Source of the DNA: Cryobacterium sp. Y11
Lineage (GTDB): Bacteria; Actinomycetota; Actinomycetes; Actinomycetales; Microbacteriaceae
Reading direction: 5' to 3'
DNA: 64,000 nucleotides
NCBI RefSeq assembly: GCF_002929535.1
Contig: NZ_PJJO01000057.1
Coordinates: forward strand, 62,001-126,000
The translations under genes and the position numbers were made by a program. Under the pieces are notes generated by a model. It was given only the letters and a program-made list of their open reading frames with translations. It did not search any database and was not told the DNA's origin. Of this stretch, positions 8,772 through 15,510 are shown piece after piece. How positions within the stretch are numbered: position 1 is the stretch's first letter; every line of letters starts with the position of its first letter.

Positions 8772-9605
8772 CTAGCGCGTGAGCGCCCCGATGATGCGCA
8801 GAATGCTCGGAAGGTCATCGCTCGCAGCCTCGGGCGAAGCCGGCGCGAACCCGCAAATGGTCGCCCCGGCGACGGTGAACTCGGCGCGAAGCGCGGTGAT
8901 CGCGCCGCCGAGATCGGCAACGCTGAGCCCGAACGGAATCAGATCGTTCAGGCCGGCAAGCGCAGCGGGATCGAGCACGTCGAGGTCGATATGCACGAAG
9001 ACATGTTTCGCGCCGGTTAAAGCCACGGCAGCAACGAGGGCGGCGGGGTCGGTCAATTCAGAGCAGGAGATGCTCACGAGGCTCCGCTCCTCGAGCAGTT
9101 CGTCTTCGGCATCGTCGACATCGCGAATGCCAGCGAGCACGACATTGTCGAGCGACACAGTGCTGGCTGCGGCGAGCTTCAATTCGGCCGGGCCCTCTCC
9201 GCTGATTGCGCGCAGCACCATGCCACAGAATCCGCCAGACGGCGAGGATTCGGGCGTGTGCAGGTCAGGGTGGGCGTCGAACCAGACGACGGCCAGGTCA
9301 CCCGGATGCAAGCGGGCCGCGTGTTCGACGGCCGCGAGCGAGATGCCGCAGTCGCCGCCGATTGAGAGCGCCCAATCGGTCGTGTCGCCCAGCACCGCGG
9401 TGTGGCGCTCACGCACCTGCTGGATCGTCGAGAACCGACGCACGCCGGTATCGAGGGCGTCACCGGCTTCGACCGGAACGTCGACCAGTCGCGTGGCCGA
9501 AAAGGGCAGATCGCCCTGAACGGCCGCGGCCCCATCGACCAGACGCATTGCGCGCGGAGAAATCGAACCCTGCCATTGCGGCACTACAACGAAGGTGGGA
9601 GCCAT
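8772..9605 (-). CDS. Arginase/agmatinase/formiminoglutamase family protein
   Basis: 277-residue ureohydrolase-fold protein. The metal-binding motifs of the family are present: WFDAHPDLHTPE (D110, H112, D114) and HIDLDVLDPA (D207, D209). The first motif, normally GGDHS with a His ligand, is GGDCG here with Cys at residue 86. The family hydrolyses guanidino compounds using two manganese ions; with the His-to-Cys change the metal content and substrate are uncertain. No arginine-catabolism genes adjoin it. It is probably a stand-alone cytoplasmic enzyme. Confidence 0.88.
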   Translation of the reverse strand: MAPTFVVVPQWQGSISPRAMRLVDGAAAVQGDLPFSATRLVDVPVEAGDALDTGVRRFSTIQQVRERHTAVLGDTTDWALSIGGDCGISLAAVEHAARLHPGDLAVVWFDAHPDLHTPESSPSGGFCGMVLRAISGEGPAELKLAAASTVSLDNVVLAGIRDVDDAEDELLEERSLVSISCSELTDPAALVAAVALTGAKHVFVHIDLDVLDPAALAGLNDLIPFGLSVADLGGAITALRAEFTVAGATICGFAPASPEAASDDLPSILRIIGALTR

Positions 9606-9827
9606 ACTTCAGTATGGCGCAGTGGCCGGGGCTAGCGGCATTCGCTTCGCCAATGTCGTTGATTTACGGGGCCGGGTGAGTGGATGCGGGATGGCTCGCT
9701 GTGGAGGCCGCGCTCGCTGGTGATCGGGCTGCGGAGGGGCTCGTTGATTGATGCGCGAGCGTGCGAGCGATCGAGATCCTTGGTGGGTCTCGTTTCTCGT
9801 GCCTCGACCGGCGAGGCAGCCTCCGTT

Positions 9828-10559
9828 TTAGCGCTCGAGCGCGGCGGTGTTGCCAGCTTTGAGGGCGGCGAGGCGGGCATCCACTTCGGTGAGCTCGCCG
9901 AGGTCATCGAGGCTTTCGAACTGGGCGTCGAGGCTCGACGCTGCAAGCTCCTGGGCGCCGCGAACCTTAGCTTCTTCGCGGCGAATTTTGTCTTCGAAGC
10001 GGTTGACCTCGCTGGTCGGGTCCATCATGTCGATGCTCTTGACGGCGTCCATCACCTGGGCTTGCGCCTGTGCGGTCTTGGAACGTGCGACCAACTCCGC
10101 CCGCTTGTTGGTGAGCTGCACCAGCTTCTCTTTCATGGTGTTCAGGCCGGTCTTGAGCTGATTGACGACAACGGTCTGTGATTGAATCTGCGGTTCGGCT
10201 GTGCGCACCTCTTTCTCTGAGGTGAGCTGACGACCGAGGGCGACCTTGGCGAGGTTGTCGAACTTGTCGGCGTCAATGGTGTTGCCGCCGAGGCGCAGCT
10301 CGTCGGCCTTGCGGCTCGCGGCGAGGGCCTTACCACCCCACTCAACGGCGGCTTCCTGGTCTTCGCGGTAGTCATCTTCGAGCAGGCGCAGGTTGCCGAT
10401 GGTCTCCGCGATCGCGCTCTCGGCGTCGGAGATGCTGCTGGAGAAATCGCGCACCATCTGGTCGAGCATCTTCTGGGGGTCTTCTGCCGAGTCGAGGATG
10501 GCGTTGATGTTCGCCTTCGCGAGCTGGGAGATGCGGCCGAAAATGGACTGCTTGGTCAT
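9828..10559 (-). CDS. pspA: PspA/IM30 family envelope-stress protein
   Basis: 243-residue, mostly helical protein matching PspA/Vipp1. These proteins bind the inner face of the cytoplasmic membrane as oligomers and limit proton leakage under stress. Features seen are the amphipathic N-terminal helix (SIFGRISQLAKANINAILD), the family motif EDPQKMLDQMVRDF, and a long coiled coil through residues 25-210 rich in Ala, Gln, Glu and Lys. No pspB/C-like or mycobacterial clgR/rv2743c-like partner is adjacent. The ATG has GGAGG upstream (CGGAGGTCC on the opposite strand of the complement is not relevant; the minus-strand leader reads GAAAGGACCTCCG). Confidence 0.92.
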   Translation of the reverse strand: MTKQSIFGRISQLAKANINAILDSAEDPQKMLDQMVRDFSSSISDAESAIAETIGNLRLLEDDYREDQEAAVEWGGKALAASRKADELRLGGNTIDADKFDNLAKVALGRQLTSEKEVRTAEPQIQSQTVVVNQLKTGLNTMKEKLVQLTNKRAELVARSKTAQAQAQVMDAVKSIDMMDPTSEVNRFEDKIRREEAKVRGAQELAASSLDAQFESLDDLGELTEVDARLAALKAGNTAALER

Positions 10560-11117
10560 TCGGAGGTCCTTTCAGAAGAAGTCGGTCGGCAACGAGGGGT
10601 CCCGAGCCGGTACACCTGAAAAGTTTAGGGTCTACGAGTCGGGAGAGTCTGGGAACAGGTCAGCGGCGACCATTCGCGATGCGTCATGCCCTACCCCGCT
10701 TGTCAGGAGATAATCCCCATAATGGGGGTGATTCTGACTTCTATACTGACGGGGACTCCTCAGGAAAATATCGGTAGCACCGAAAATTTCCACGTTGATC
10801 GTCCGTTTCCGGTTGCGGGTGTGTGCCGCGCTGCCGGCATCAGCGGCCCTCAACGTTCTTAACGACGTCACGTTCAGCACGGACGTGCTCATTTCGGGCG
10901 GGGAGATTTTCGCAACGTATAACATGGCGTCGTCGAATGATGCAGAAACGGCACCAGTAGTGTGGGAAACGTGCATCTACGAGGTGTTCATCTGGCCGGT
11001 GTATTTGAACACGAGACAAGTCCTATTTCACCTGATCAGATAGGCATTATCGGTTTAAAGCACCGTCAAAACCGCATGCCGAATGGTGGATTCAGGTTAA
11101 GTTCTTGGGCGCTCACT
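10560..11117. other. Gene-poor intergenic region upstream of pspA
   Basis: No convincing coding sequence. It holds an A/T-richer stretch around 10620-10760, a short palindrome CCCCAT-A-ATGGGG at 10715-10727, and presumably the pspA promoter on the minus strand. Several overlapping short frames exist on both strands but none has a ribosome site and consistent codon use. Confidence 0.5.
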
Positions 11118-11400
11118 ATGCCGTCAGCTTCGAGTGTGATCGCCGCCGGGGCCGCCGGTCTCGACGGGCAGCTGGCGACGATGGCCACCCTGCCCGCTGG
11201 GCTTAAAACCGGCTGGCACTCGCTGGCCCTGGACCGTACCGTCGCTAATTTGTTGGCCGCGCAGGCCGTGGCCTGGTTCGAGATTGATGCCATCGGCGTG
11301 CTCTTGCGCGTGTCTAATACCGGTCCGACAATGACAACCACTACAGCCGTCGTCGCGACGACGGCTGTAGCCAGCACCGGTTTCGGCCGGGGCATCCGCT
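11118..11400 (+). pseudogene. Possible orphan coding fragment, function unknown
   Basis: From the ATG at 11118 the frame has host-like third-position GC and encodes a helical, Ala/Leu-rich segment (LDGQLATMATLPAGLKTGW and onward). Around 11330 it runs into Thr/Ala/Val repeats encoded by a perfect palindrome, then continues without a stop into the next gene in the wrong frame. There is no clear ribosome site. It could be a gene remnant or a chance frame; I recognise no family. Confidence 0.25.
11341..11370. repeat. Perfect 30-bp palindrome
   Basis: CTACAGCCGTCGTCG followed directly by its exact complement CGACGACGGCTGTAG, with no spacer. It lies 142 bases upstream of the amidotransferase ATG. 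It could be an operator, a hairpin, or the product of a repeat-mediated inversion. No T run follows, so a simple terminator is unlikely. Confidence 0.8.
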
Positions 11401-11511
11401 TGTGTGTGTGTGCCAGAACGTTGCCCCGTGTTACACGGGCGCTCACTCGCGACCCGCGGGACCCGCAAACTGAGACCAGCGCAACAGAATCGACACCGAC
11501 GGGAGCCCGGC

Positions 11512-12285
11512 ATGAACGAAGAATTCACGAAGCGGATGCTCGCCGTCGTCGAGGTCACCGCAGCGCGCCCCGATCGCCCCGCGTATCACGCCAAGGTGCA
11601 GGTGCTCAATTCCCGCCTGGCCGCCGATGCTGCCGCTGCCGGCTGGTCGGTCACGAGGGTGGCCGCTGCCGATGTCACGCCCGCCGACCTGCTGCACATT
11701 ACAGCGGATGCCGACGCCCTCGTCATCGTCGGCGGCGAAGACATCACGCCGCACTTCTACGGCGGTTCAACGGGATACGAGGGCGAGACGCACCATTTCG
11801 CCACCGCCGACGAGGGCCAAATCGCTCTGGTGCAGCGCGCGCTGGCACTCGGCACCCCACTGCTGGGCATTTGCCGGGGCCTGCAGATTATCAACGTTGC
11901 CCTCGGCGGCAGCATCGTGCAGCACATTGATGATGGAATTCACAAAAATGTTGGCGTGCCGATCGACCAGATCCTCTCCACCCACGGCGTAGCCCTGGCC
12001 GCTGACAGCACCCTGAGCCGGACCCTTCGCCGGATCGACATCTCGGTTCAGAGTGCGCACCACCAGAGCGTTGGGCGTCTCGGCAGCGGGCTCGTGCCGG
12101 CGGCCCACGCTCCCGACGGTCTGATCGAGGCCCTCGAACACGAGAGTGCGCCGATCACCGGCGTGCAGTGGCACCCCGAGGCGCCCGACTCCCCGGTCGG
12201 CCAGCTCGCCCTGCTCCTCGCCGGGCTCGCTCGGCAGCACGAGGCTCGCGTTCTCGCTGTCAACGCTACCGCCCTAGCCGCGTAG
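11512..12285 (+). CDS. Class I glutamine amidotransferase-like (gamma-Glu-GABA hydrolase family)
   Basis: 257-residue protein of the peptidase C26 / PuuD-like family, which hydrolyses gamma-glutamyl amides such as gamma-glutamyl-GABA. The start at 11512 follows GGGAGCCC and gives MNEEFTKRM. The nucleophile Cys is in LLGICRGLQIINVALGG, and the rest of the triad is in GVQWHPEAPDS (His and Glu). An IVGGEDITPHFYGG segment near residue 78 is typical of the family. No putrescine-utilisation genes are nearby, so the substrate is open. The longer frame from 11404 lacks a ribosome site. Confidence 0.88.
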   Translation: MNEEFTKRMLAVVEVTAARPDRPAYHAKVQVLNSRLAADAAAAGWSVTRVAAADVTPADLLHITADADALVIVGGEDITPHFYGGSTGYEGETHHFATADEGQIALVQRALALGTPLLGICRGLQIINVALGGSIVQHIDDGIHKNVGVPIDQILSTHGVALAADSTLSRTLRRIDISVQSAHHQSVGRLGSGLVPAAHAPDGLIEALEHESAPITGVQWHPEAPDSPVGQLALLLAGLARQHEARVLAVNATALAA

Positions 12286-12328
12286 CGATCCTTCCCGGCG
12301 AGCCGGAGGCATCCGCTGGCCGGACGTT

Positions 12329-12359
12329 CATGGGGCCACAGGTGGCATCTCGCGACTGG
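12329..12359. repeat. Second copy of dispersed CATGGGGCCACAG repeat
   Basis: CATGGGGCCACAGGTGG continuing to ATCTCGCGACTGG matches the stretch starting at 7731 with three substitutions over 31 bases. Both copies are intergenic. Confidence 0.6.
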
Positions 12360-12401
12360 GCGGTGCAACGTGCGGCGCCCGCTCGGCATCTCGGTAGAAC
12401 C

Positions 12402-12480
12402 GAAAAAGCCCCGGCACTTCTCGCCTGGGGGGAGGTGAGAAATATGCCGGGGCCAATCGTGGAGTGGGGGAACTCCGTGT
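12402..12480 (-). ncRNA. 6C RNA (actinobacterial small RNA)
   Basis: On the minus strand two hairpins with C-rich loops follow each other. The first is GGAGT-TCCCCC-ACTCC (12475-12460 region). The second has an outer perfect stem GCCCCGGCA / TGCCGGGGC (arms 12445-12453 and 12408-12416) and an inner stem around the loop TCCCCCCA. The second hairpin is followed by TTTTT (12407-12403), making it an intrinsic terminator. A -10-like TACCGT (minus strand, 12489-12484) sits about 7 bases before the start of the conserved region. Two stem-loops with runs of about six C are the defining features of the 6C RNA class. A covariance search with the Rfam 6C model would settle it. Confidence 0.8.
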
Positions 12481-12709
12481 GTAACGGTACGGGGCATGGC
12501 CTGAGAAGAGGCTGACAAAAATCAAAAATCGGATCTGCTCCCGTGCTTTCGCCGGTAGGAGTCGGTCAGTTTTGCGGCAGTGACGTGCAGATTCTACCGA
12601 ACGATCAGGCGCTGGCAAAAGAAAAAATGGGAAGTGCACCCATGACGGCTGCGCCAGACGTGCGACAAGCGGCGAGTCACCGCCGCCTCAACGGGCTGAG
12701 TTTGGTCGC

Positions 12710-12949
12710 CTATGCTGCACTGACCGAGCTCGTGGCGTGTGCCCACTCGAGCAACTCTGCCTGAGCGCGACGACGGCTGGCGGCGGTCTGTTTCGGGGGT
12801 ACTGGAACGATCATTCGGGAACCGGGGCAATCCGCTGTGGAATTGGCCAGGGAATGGTAGGTCGCGAAGCGCGTGTCCGACGTGATCCACACCATTTGTT
12901 GGCATTCTGGGCATTCTGTCTGCAGCATTTTCATGATTGTCCGTTCCAT
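12710..12949 (-). CDS. Small zinc-finger-like protein (CPxC...CPGS)
   Basis: About 79 residues if the ATG at 12947-12949 is used; ATGs at 12934 and 12928 are alternatives and none has a strong ribosome site. The N-terminus has CPECQQMVW, then a His/Ser-rich middle (FATYHSLAN) and DCPGSRM, a C-x2-C...H...C arrangement like small actinobacterial zinc-binding proteins. The C-terminal third is a basic helix. The longer frame upstream overlaps non-coding sequence. Its role is unknown. The 6C RNA lies downstream on the same strand. Confidence 0.55.
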   Translation of the reverse strand: MERTIMKMLQTECPECQQMVWITSDTRFATYHSLANSTADCPGSRMIVPVPPKQTAASRRRAQAELLEWAHATSSVSAA

Positions 12950-13245
12950 CGCCGACTCAGGTAATCGGTTCGATCCTTCCACGCTAGCGGGGACAGACAG
13001 GGTGACGTCCTCCCCATTGATGGGGACAGCAGAAAACCGGAAATGGTGGTATTTTGCCTCCGGCAAGTCATGCTGTAGCGACCGGTGGCGAAACCCGGCG
13101 TTCCCCGAGGATTGGCGTCCGCCCGCAGCCAGCTGCCCCAATCACGTTGCAGCACTTCGAATCGTGCAATGATCAGGCGCACCAATGTGCGCGGTTGCCG
13201 TCGCGCACCCCGGCACTGCGCACACAGATAACAGGGGAGAAGCTG

Positions 13246-13752
13246 ATGAACATCGATTGGGAATTCAACGGACTGCCGCTGCACGTTCTCATCGTGCACG
13301 CGGTGGTGATCGTGGTGCCGCTGGCTGCACTGTGCCTTCTGCTCACCGCGTTCTGGCCGACCGCGCGGCGACGGCTGGGCATCGTGACGCCACTCGTTGC
13401 CCTCGCCGCGCTGGTGCTGGTTCCCCTGGCGGTACAGGCGGGAGAGTGGCTGCAGTCGCGCATCGTCAATGTCACGCCGCTCATGGGCACGCACACGTCG
13501 CTTGGCAAAATGTTGTTGCCGTGGGTGATCGGGCTCTTTATCGTTGCCGCCGTGCAATGGTTGTGGTATCGCTATCTAGCCGCCGCTGGCGCCCGGTTCG
13601 CCTCGGCTGTGCCGAGCCGTACGAGGCGTCTCGTAGCCACCGTTATTCTCGACCTGGTCGTTCTGGTGAGCGCGATCGGATCGGTGGTGACCGTCGCCCT
13701 CATCGGAGAATCGGGGTCGCGCGCGGTCTGGACCGGACTCTTCACACCCTAA
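13246..13752 (+). CDS. DUF2231-type membrane protein
   Basis: 168 residues with four predicted membrane helices. The N-terminal GLPLHVLIVHAVVIVVPLAAL matches the DUF2231 hallmark (G-x-PLH-x-x-x-VH). The start at 13246 is chosen because AGGGGAGAAGCTG precedes it; the longer frame from 13054 includes non-coding sequence. The biochemical role of the family is unknown. The 290 bases upstream hold no other gene that I can support, apart from the divergent promoter area of the zinc-finger-like gene. Confidence 0.82.
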   Translation: MNIDWEFNGLPLHVLIVHAVVIVVPLAALCLLLTAFWPTARRRLGIVTPLVALAALVLVPLAVQAGEWLQSRIVNVTPLMGTHTSLGKMLLPWVIGLFIVAAVQWLWYRYLAAAGARFASAVPSRTRRLVATVILDLVVLVSAIGSVVTVALIGESGSRAVWTGLFTP

Positions 13753-13785
13753 GGGTGCCGCAGAAGGCGCGGCACCCCGCGGACG

Positions 13786-14772
13786 TCAAGCGCGTGGTCG
13801 GGGTGGCTGCGGTTTTTGGTAGGCCAGTTCGCCGCCAACGCGACCGCCGAATGGGCGGCCATGGTCGGCGAACTCCTCCCGAAAATAGCCCATCCGCCAC
13901 GGCCCCATCTCGAGTCGCGAACCGGTACGCAGAATCAGGCCATTGTTCATGCCGTGCTCGTCATCGACCGGCCGGGAACTGCCCGCGACCGCACCGATCG
14001 CAAACAGTCGATATTCATCATTGTCATCGTGGCGAATCTCGGCATGCACTGGTTTCAGGCCGGGCAATTGCAGGTCGGCGCTGTTCGATGAGCCGATCGT
14101 CGTAATACCCGGCAGCAGGTTAAATTCCCGGGGCATCTGCCCGTTCCAATTCTCCGAACCCACAACGAAAATCAGGCGCGGCCGCCCGCTACCCGACCGG
14201 TAGTGCGTCGTCGTGACCCTGCGCCGGCTGCGGCGCTCGAACGTCGGCGCGAGGGGAAACACGGTTGATGGTGGCAGCGGAATGGCGACCGGCCTGCGCG
14301 CCTGCCCCCGCGTTCGTGCCTGCAGGAGCGGCCCGAGGGCGTTACGTGACCCGAGAACGATGTGTGGAGACCGCGTCAGCAGACGTTGGGTGACGGATGC
14401 CTGCACGTCCCCCAGTCGGGCGATCAGCCCGTCCGGGCCAGTGATGGCCACAGTCAGACCGCGGGACGCCAACTCGGAGGCCAACGTGCGCAGCGGTTCC
14501 AGGTTGAGCGCGCGCCCCCGCACGAACATTTCGGGGTTGCTCGTGAACACGGCAATTTCCGTACCGTCGGCGGTGACCGTGCCCTGCAGGGCATCCTCTT
14601 TCCCGAAGGAATCCCCGAACGCCGCTCCCGTCGATTCTGGGCTGGAACCAGCGGGTAAAAGGCCGATTTCACCCGGTAGCTCGGCCAGGGAGAACGCAAG
14701 ATCGATCTGCAGACTGATGCGAGAGCCGGCAGATTTCGAGTCCCGCGCTGTGGAGCCCGCTCGGGAGCTCAC
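13786..14772 (-). CDS. FHA-domain protein with variable N-terminal region
   Basis: 328 residues. The C-terminal third (about residues 215-310) looks like a forkhead-associated phosphothreonine-binding domain: FNLLPGITTIGSSNSADLQL, then GLKPVHAEIRHDDND and NNGLILRTGSRLEMGPWRM, with the Arg/Ser recognition pattern shifted (IGSSNSADL, HAEI). Residues about 30-200 form an alpha/beta region with AVFTSNPEMF and VAITGPDGLIARLGD, possibly degenerate. It starts 2 bases after the stop of the small upstream gene, so the two form an operon. FHA proteins usually read Ser/Thr-kinase signals; no kinase gene is in the window. Confidence 0.75.
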   Translation of the reverse strand: MSSRAGSTARDSKSAGSRISLQIDLAFSLAELPGEIGLLPAGSSPESTGAAFGDSFGKEDALQGTVTADGTEIAVFTSNPEMFVRGRALNLEPLRTLASELASRGLTVAITGPDGLIARLGDVQASVTQRLLTRSPHIVLGSRNALGPLLQARTRGQARRPVAIPLPPSTVFPLAPTFERRSRRRVTTTHYRSGSGRPRLIFVVGSENWNGQMPREFNLLPGITTIGSSNSADLQLPGLKPVHAEIRHDDNDEYRLFAIGAVAGSSRPVDDEHGMNNGLILRTGSRLEMGPWRMGYFREEFADHGRPFGGRVGGELAYQKPQPPRPRA

Positions 14773-14774
14773 GG

Positions 14775-15047
14775 TCAGCCCCGAAAAGGGTCTGCGCCGA
14801 GTGATTTCTCGTCGCTGGTGGTAACCCGCAGCGTGCCGTTGAGCTTCCAGAGCGCGCGTGGGGCGTCTGGGCCGATATCGCGGGGGACCTCAACGACCAT
14901 ATCGATGAAAGTGTAGTTGATGGCCGCGCCCTTGCCCGTGAGATACGACCACATCTCCTGGCCGAGATCGGTCCAGTCCTTGATGCTGTGTTCCTCGGAG
15001 TCGTTGGTGCTCTCGACATTGCCCAGGTACGTCTGTCGTTCAGTCAC
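14775..15047 (-). CDS. Small conserved hypothetical protein
   Basis: 90 residues, acidic at the N-terminus. The segment WTDLGQEMWSYLTGKGAAIN followed by FIDMVVEVPRDIGPDAPRA reads like a real soluble protein, with an alternating strand pattern. It is co-transcribed with the FHA-domain gene (2-base gap) and probably works with it. I recognise no family. The 146 bases before it hold the divergent-free promoter area, with an A/T-rich TTAGCTTAGTTACCTAG stretch near 15135-15151. Confidence 0.7.
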   Translation of the reverse strand: MTERQTYLGNVESTNDSEEHSIKDWTDLGQEMWSYLTGKGAAINYTFIDMVVEVPRDIGPDAPRALWKLNGTLRVTTSDEKSLGADPFRG

Positions 15048-15193
15048 GGTAGGTTCCTATTCGCTCGCACAGGTGATGCTGCAGGTTCCGGTAGGTGCGC
15101 CGGTTTCGAGATGGCAGGGTGCCCTCAAGGTTTACTTAGCTTAGTTACCTAGTTGCGTGCGGTAAAGGATTGCTCAGAAACGGGGAGAAGAAA

Positions 15194-15472
15194 TTATTCG
15201 GCGTCGAGGTCGGTCTCGAGGATTTTCACGAGGGAGTCGAGTGCGTCGTCGGCACCCTCGCCGTCGGCCCGCAGCACGACGGTGTCGCCGTTGGACGCAC
15301 CGAGGCTCATAATGGAGAGGATGCTCGAGGCATCCATCGCGTCATCGGCCGGTTCGCCGGCCATGGCGATGGTGACCTCAATGGGCAGCTCCCCGACGGC
15401 GGCGACAAAGATTCCGGCTGGGCGGGCGTGCAGGCCGACGCGGCTTGCGATGACGGCGGTTCGTTCAGACAT
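15194..15472 (-). CDS. ptsH: Phosphocarrier protein HPr
   Basis: 92 residues from the ATG at 15470-15472. HPr carries phosphate from enzyme I to the sugar-specific IIA domains of the phosphotransferase system in the cytoplasm. The active-site histidine is H15 in SRVGLHARPAG. The central region ASSILSIMSLGASNGD matches the Ser46 region; in low-GC Gram-positives HPr kinase phosphorylates that Ser, but that kinase is generally absent in actinobacteria. It is the last gene of the fructose PTS operon and starts 38 bases after the ptsI stop. The longer frame from 15502 would remove the AGGACC ribosome site and is not used. Confidence 0.93.
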   Translation of the reverse strand: MSERTAVIASRVGLHARPAGIFVAAVGELPIEVTIAMAGEPADDAMDASSILSIMSLGASNGDTVVLRADGEGADDALDSLVKILETDLDAE

Positions 15473-15510
15473 AGGGTCCTCCAGGGTAGGCAGATAGAGC
15501 AATGTTCGGG

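Noticed and set aside
11066-11446. 126-codon minus-strand frame with a signal-like stretch (VLATAVVATTAVVVVIVG)
   Set aside because: The hydrophobic part is the translation of the 30-bp palindrome and nearby Thr/Val codons; the rest is low quality and has no ribosome site.
10962-11511. Long plus-strand frame running into the amidotransferase gene
   Set aside because: It enters the real gene in the wrong frame and lacks a ribosome site; only the part near 11118-11400 looks coding-like.
12402-12460. tRNA or tmRNA
   Set aside because: The hairpins lack an acceptor/T-loop pattern; C-rich loops and terminator fit 6C RNA instead.
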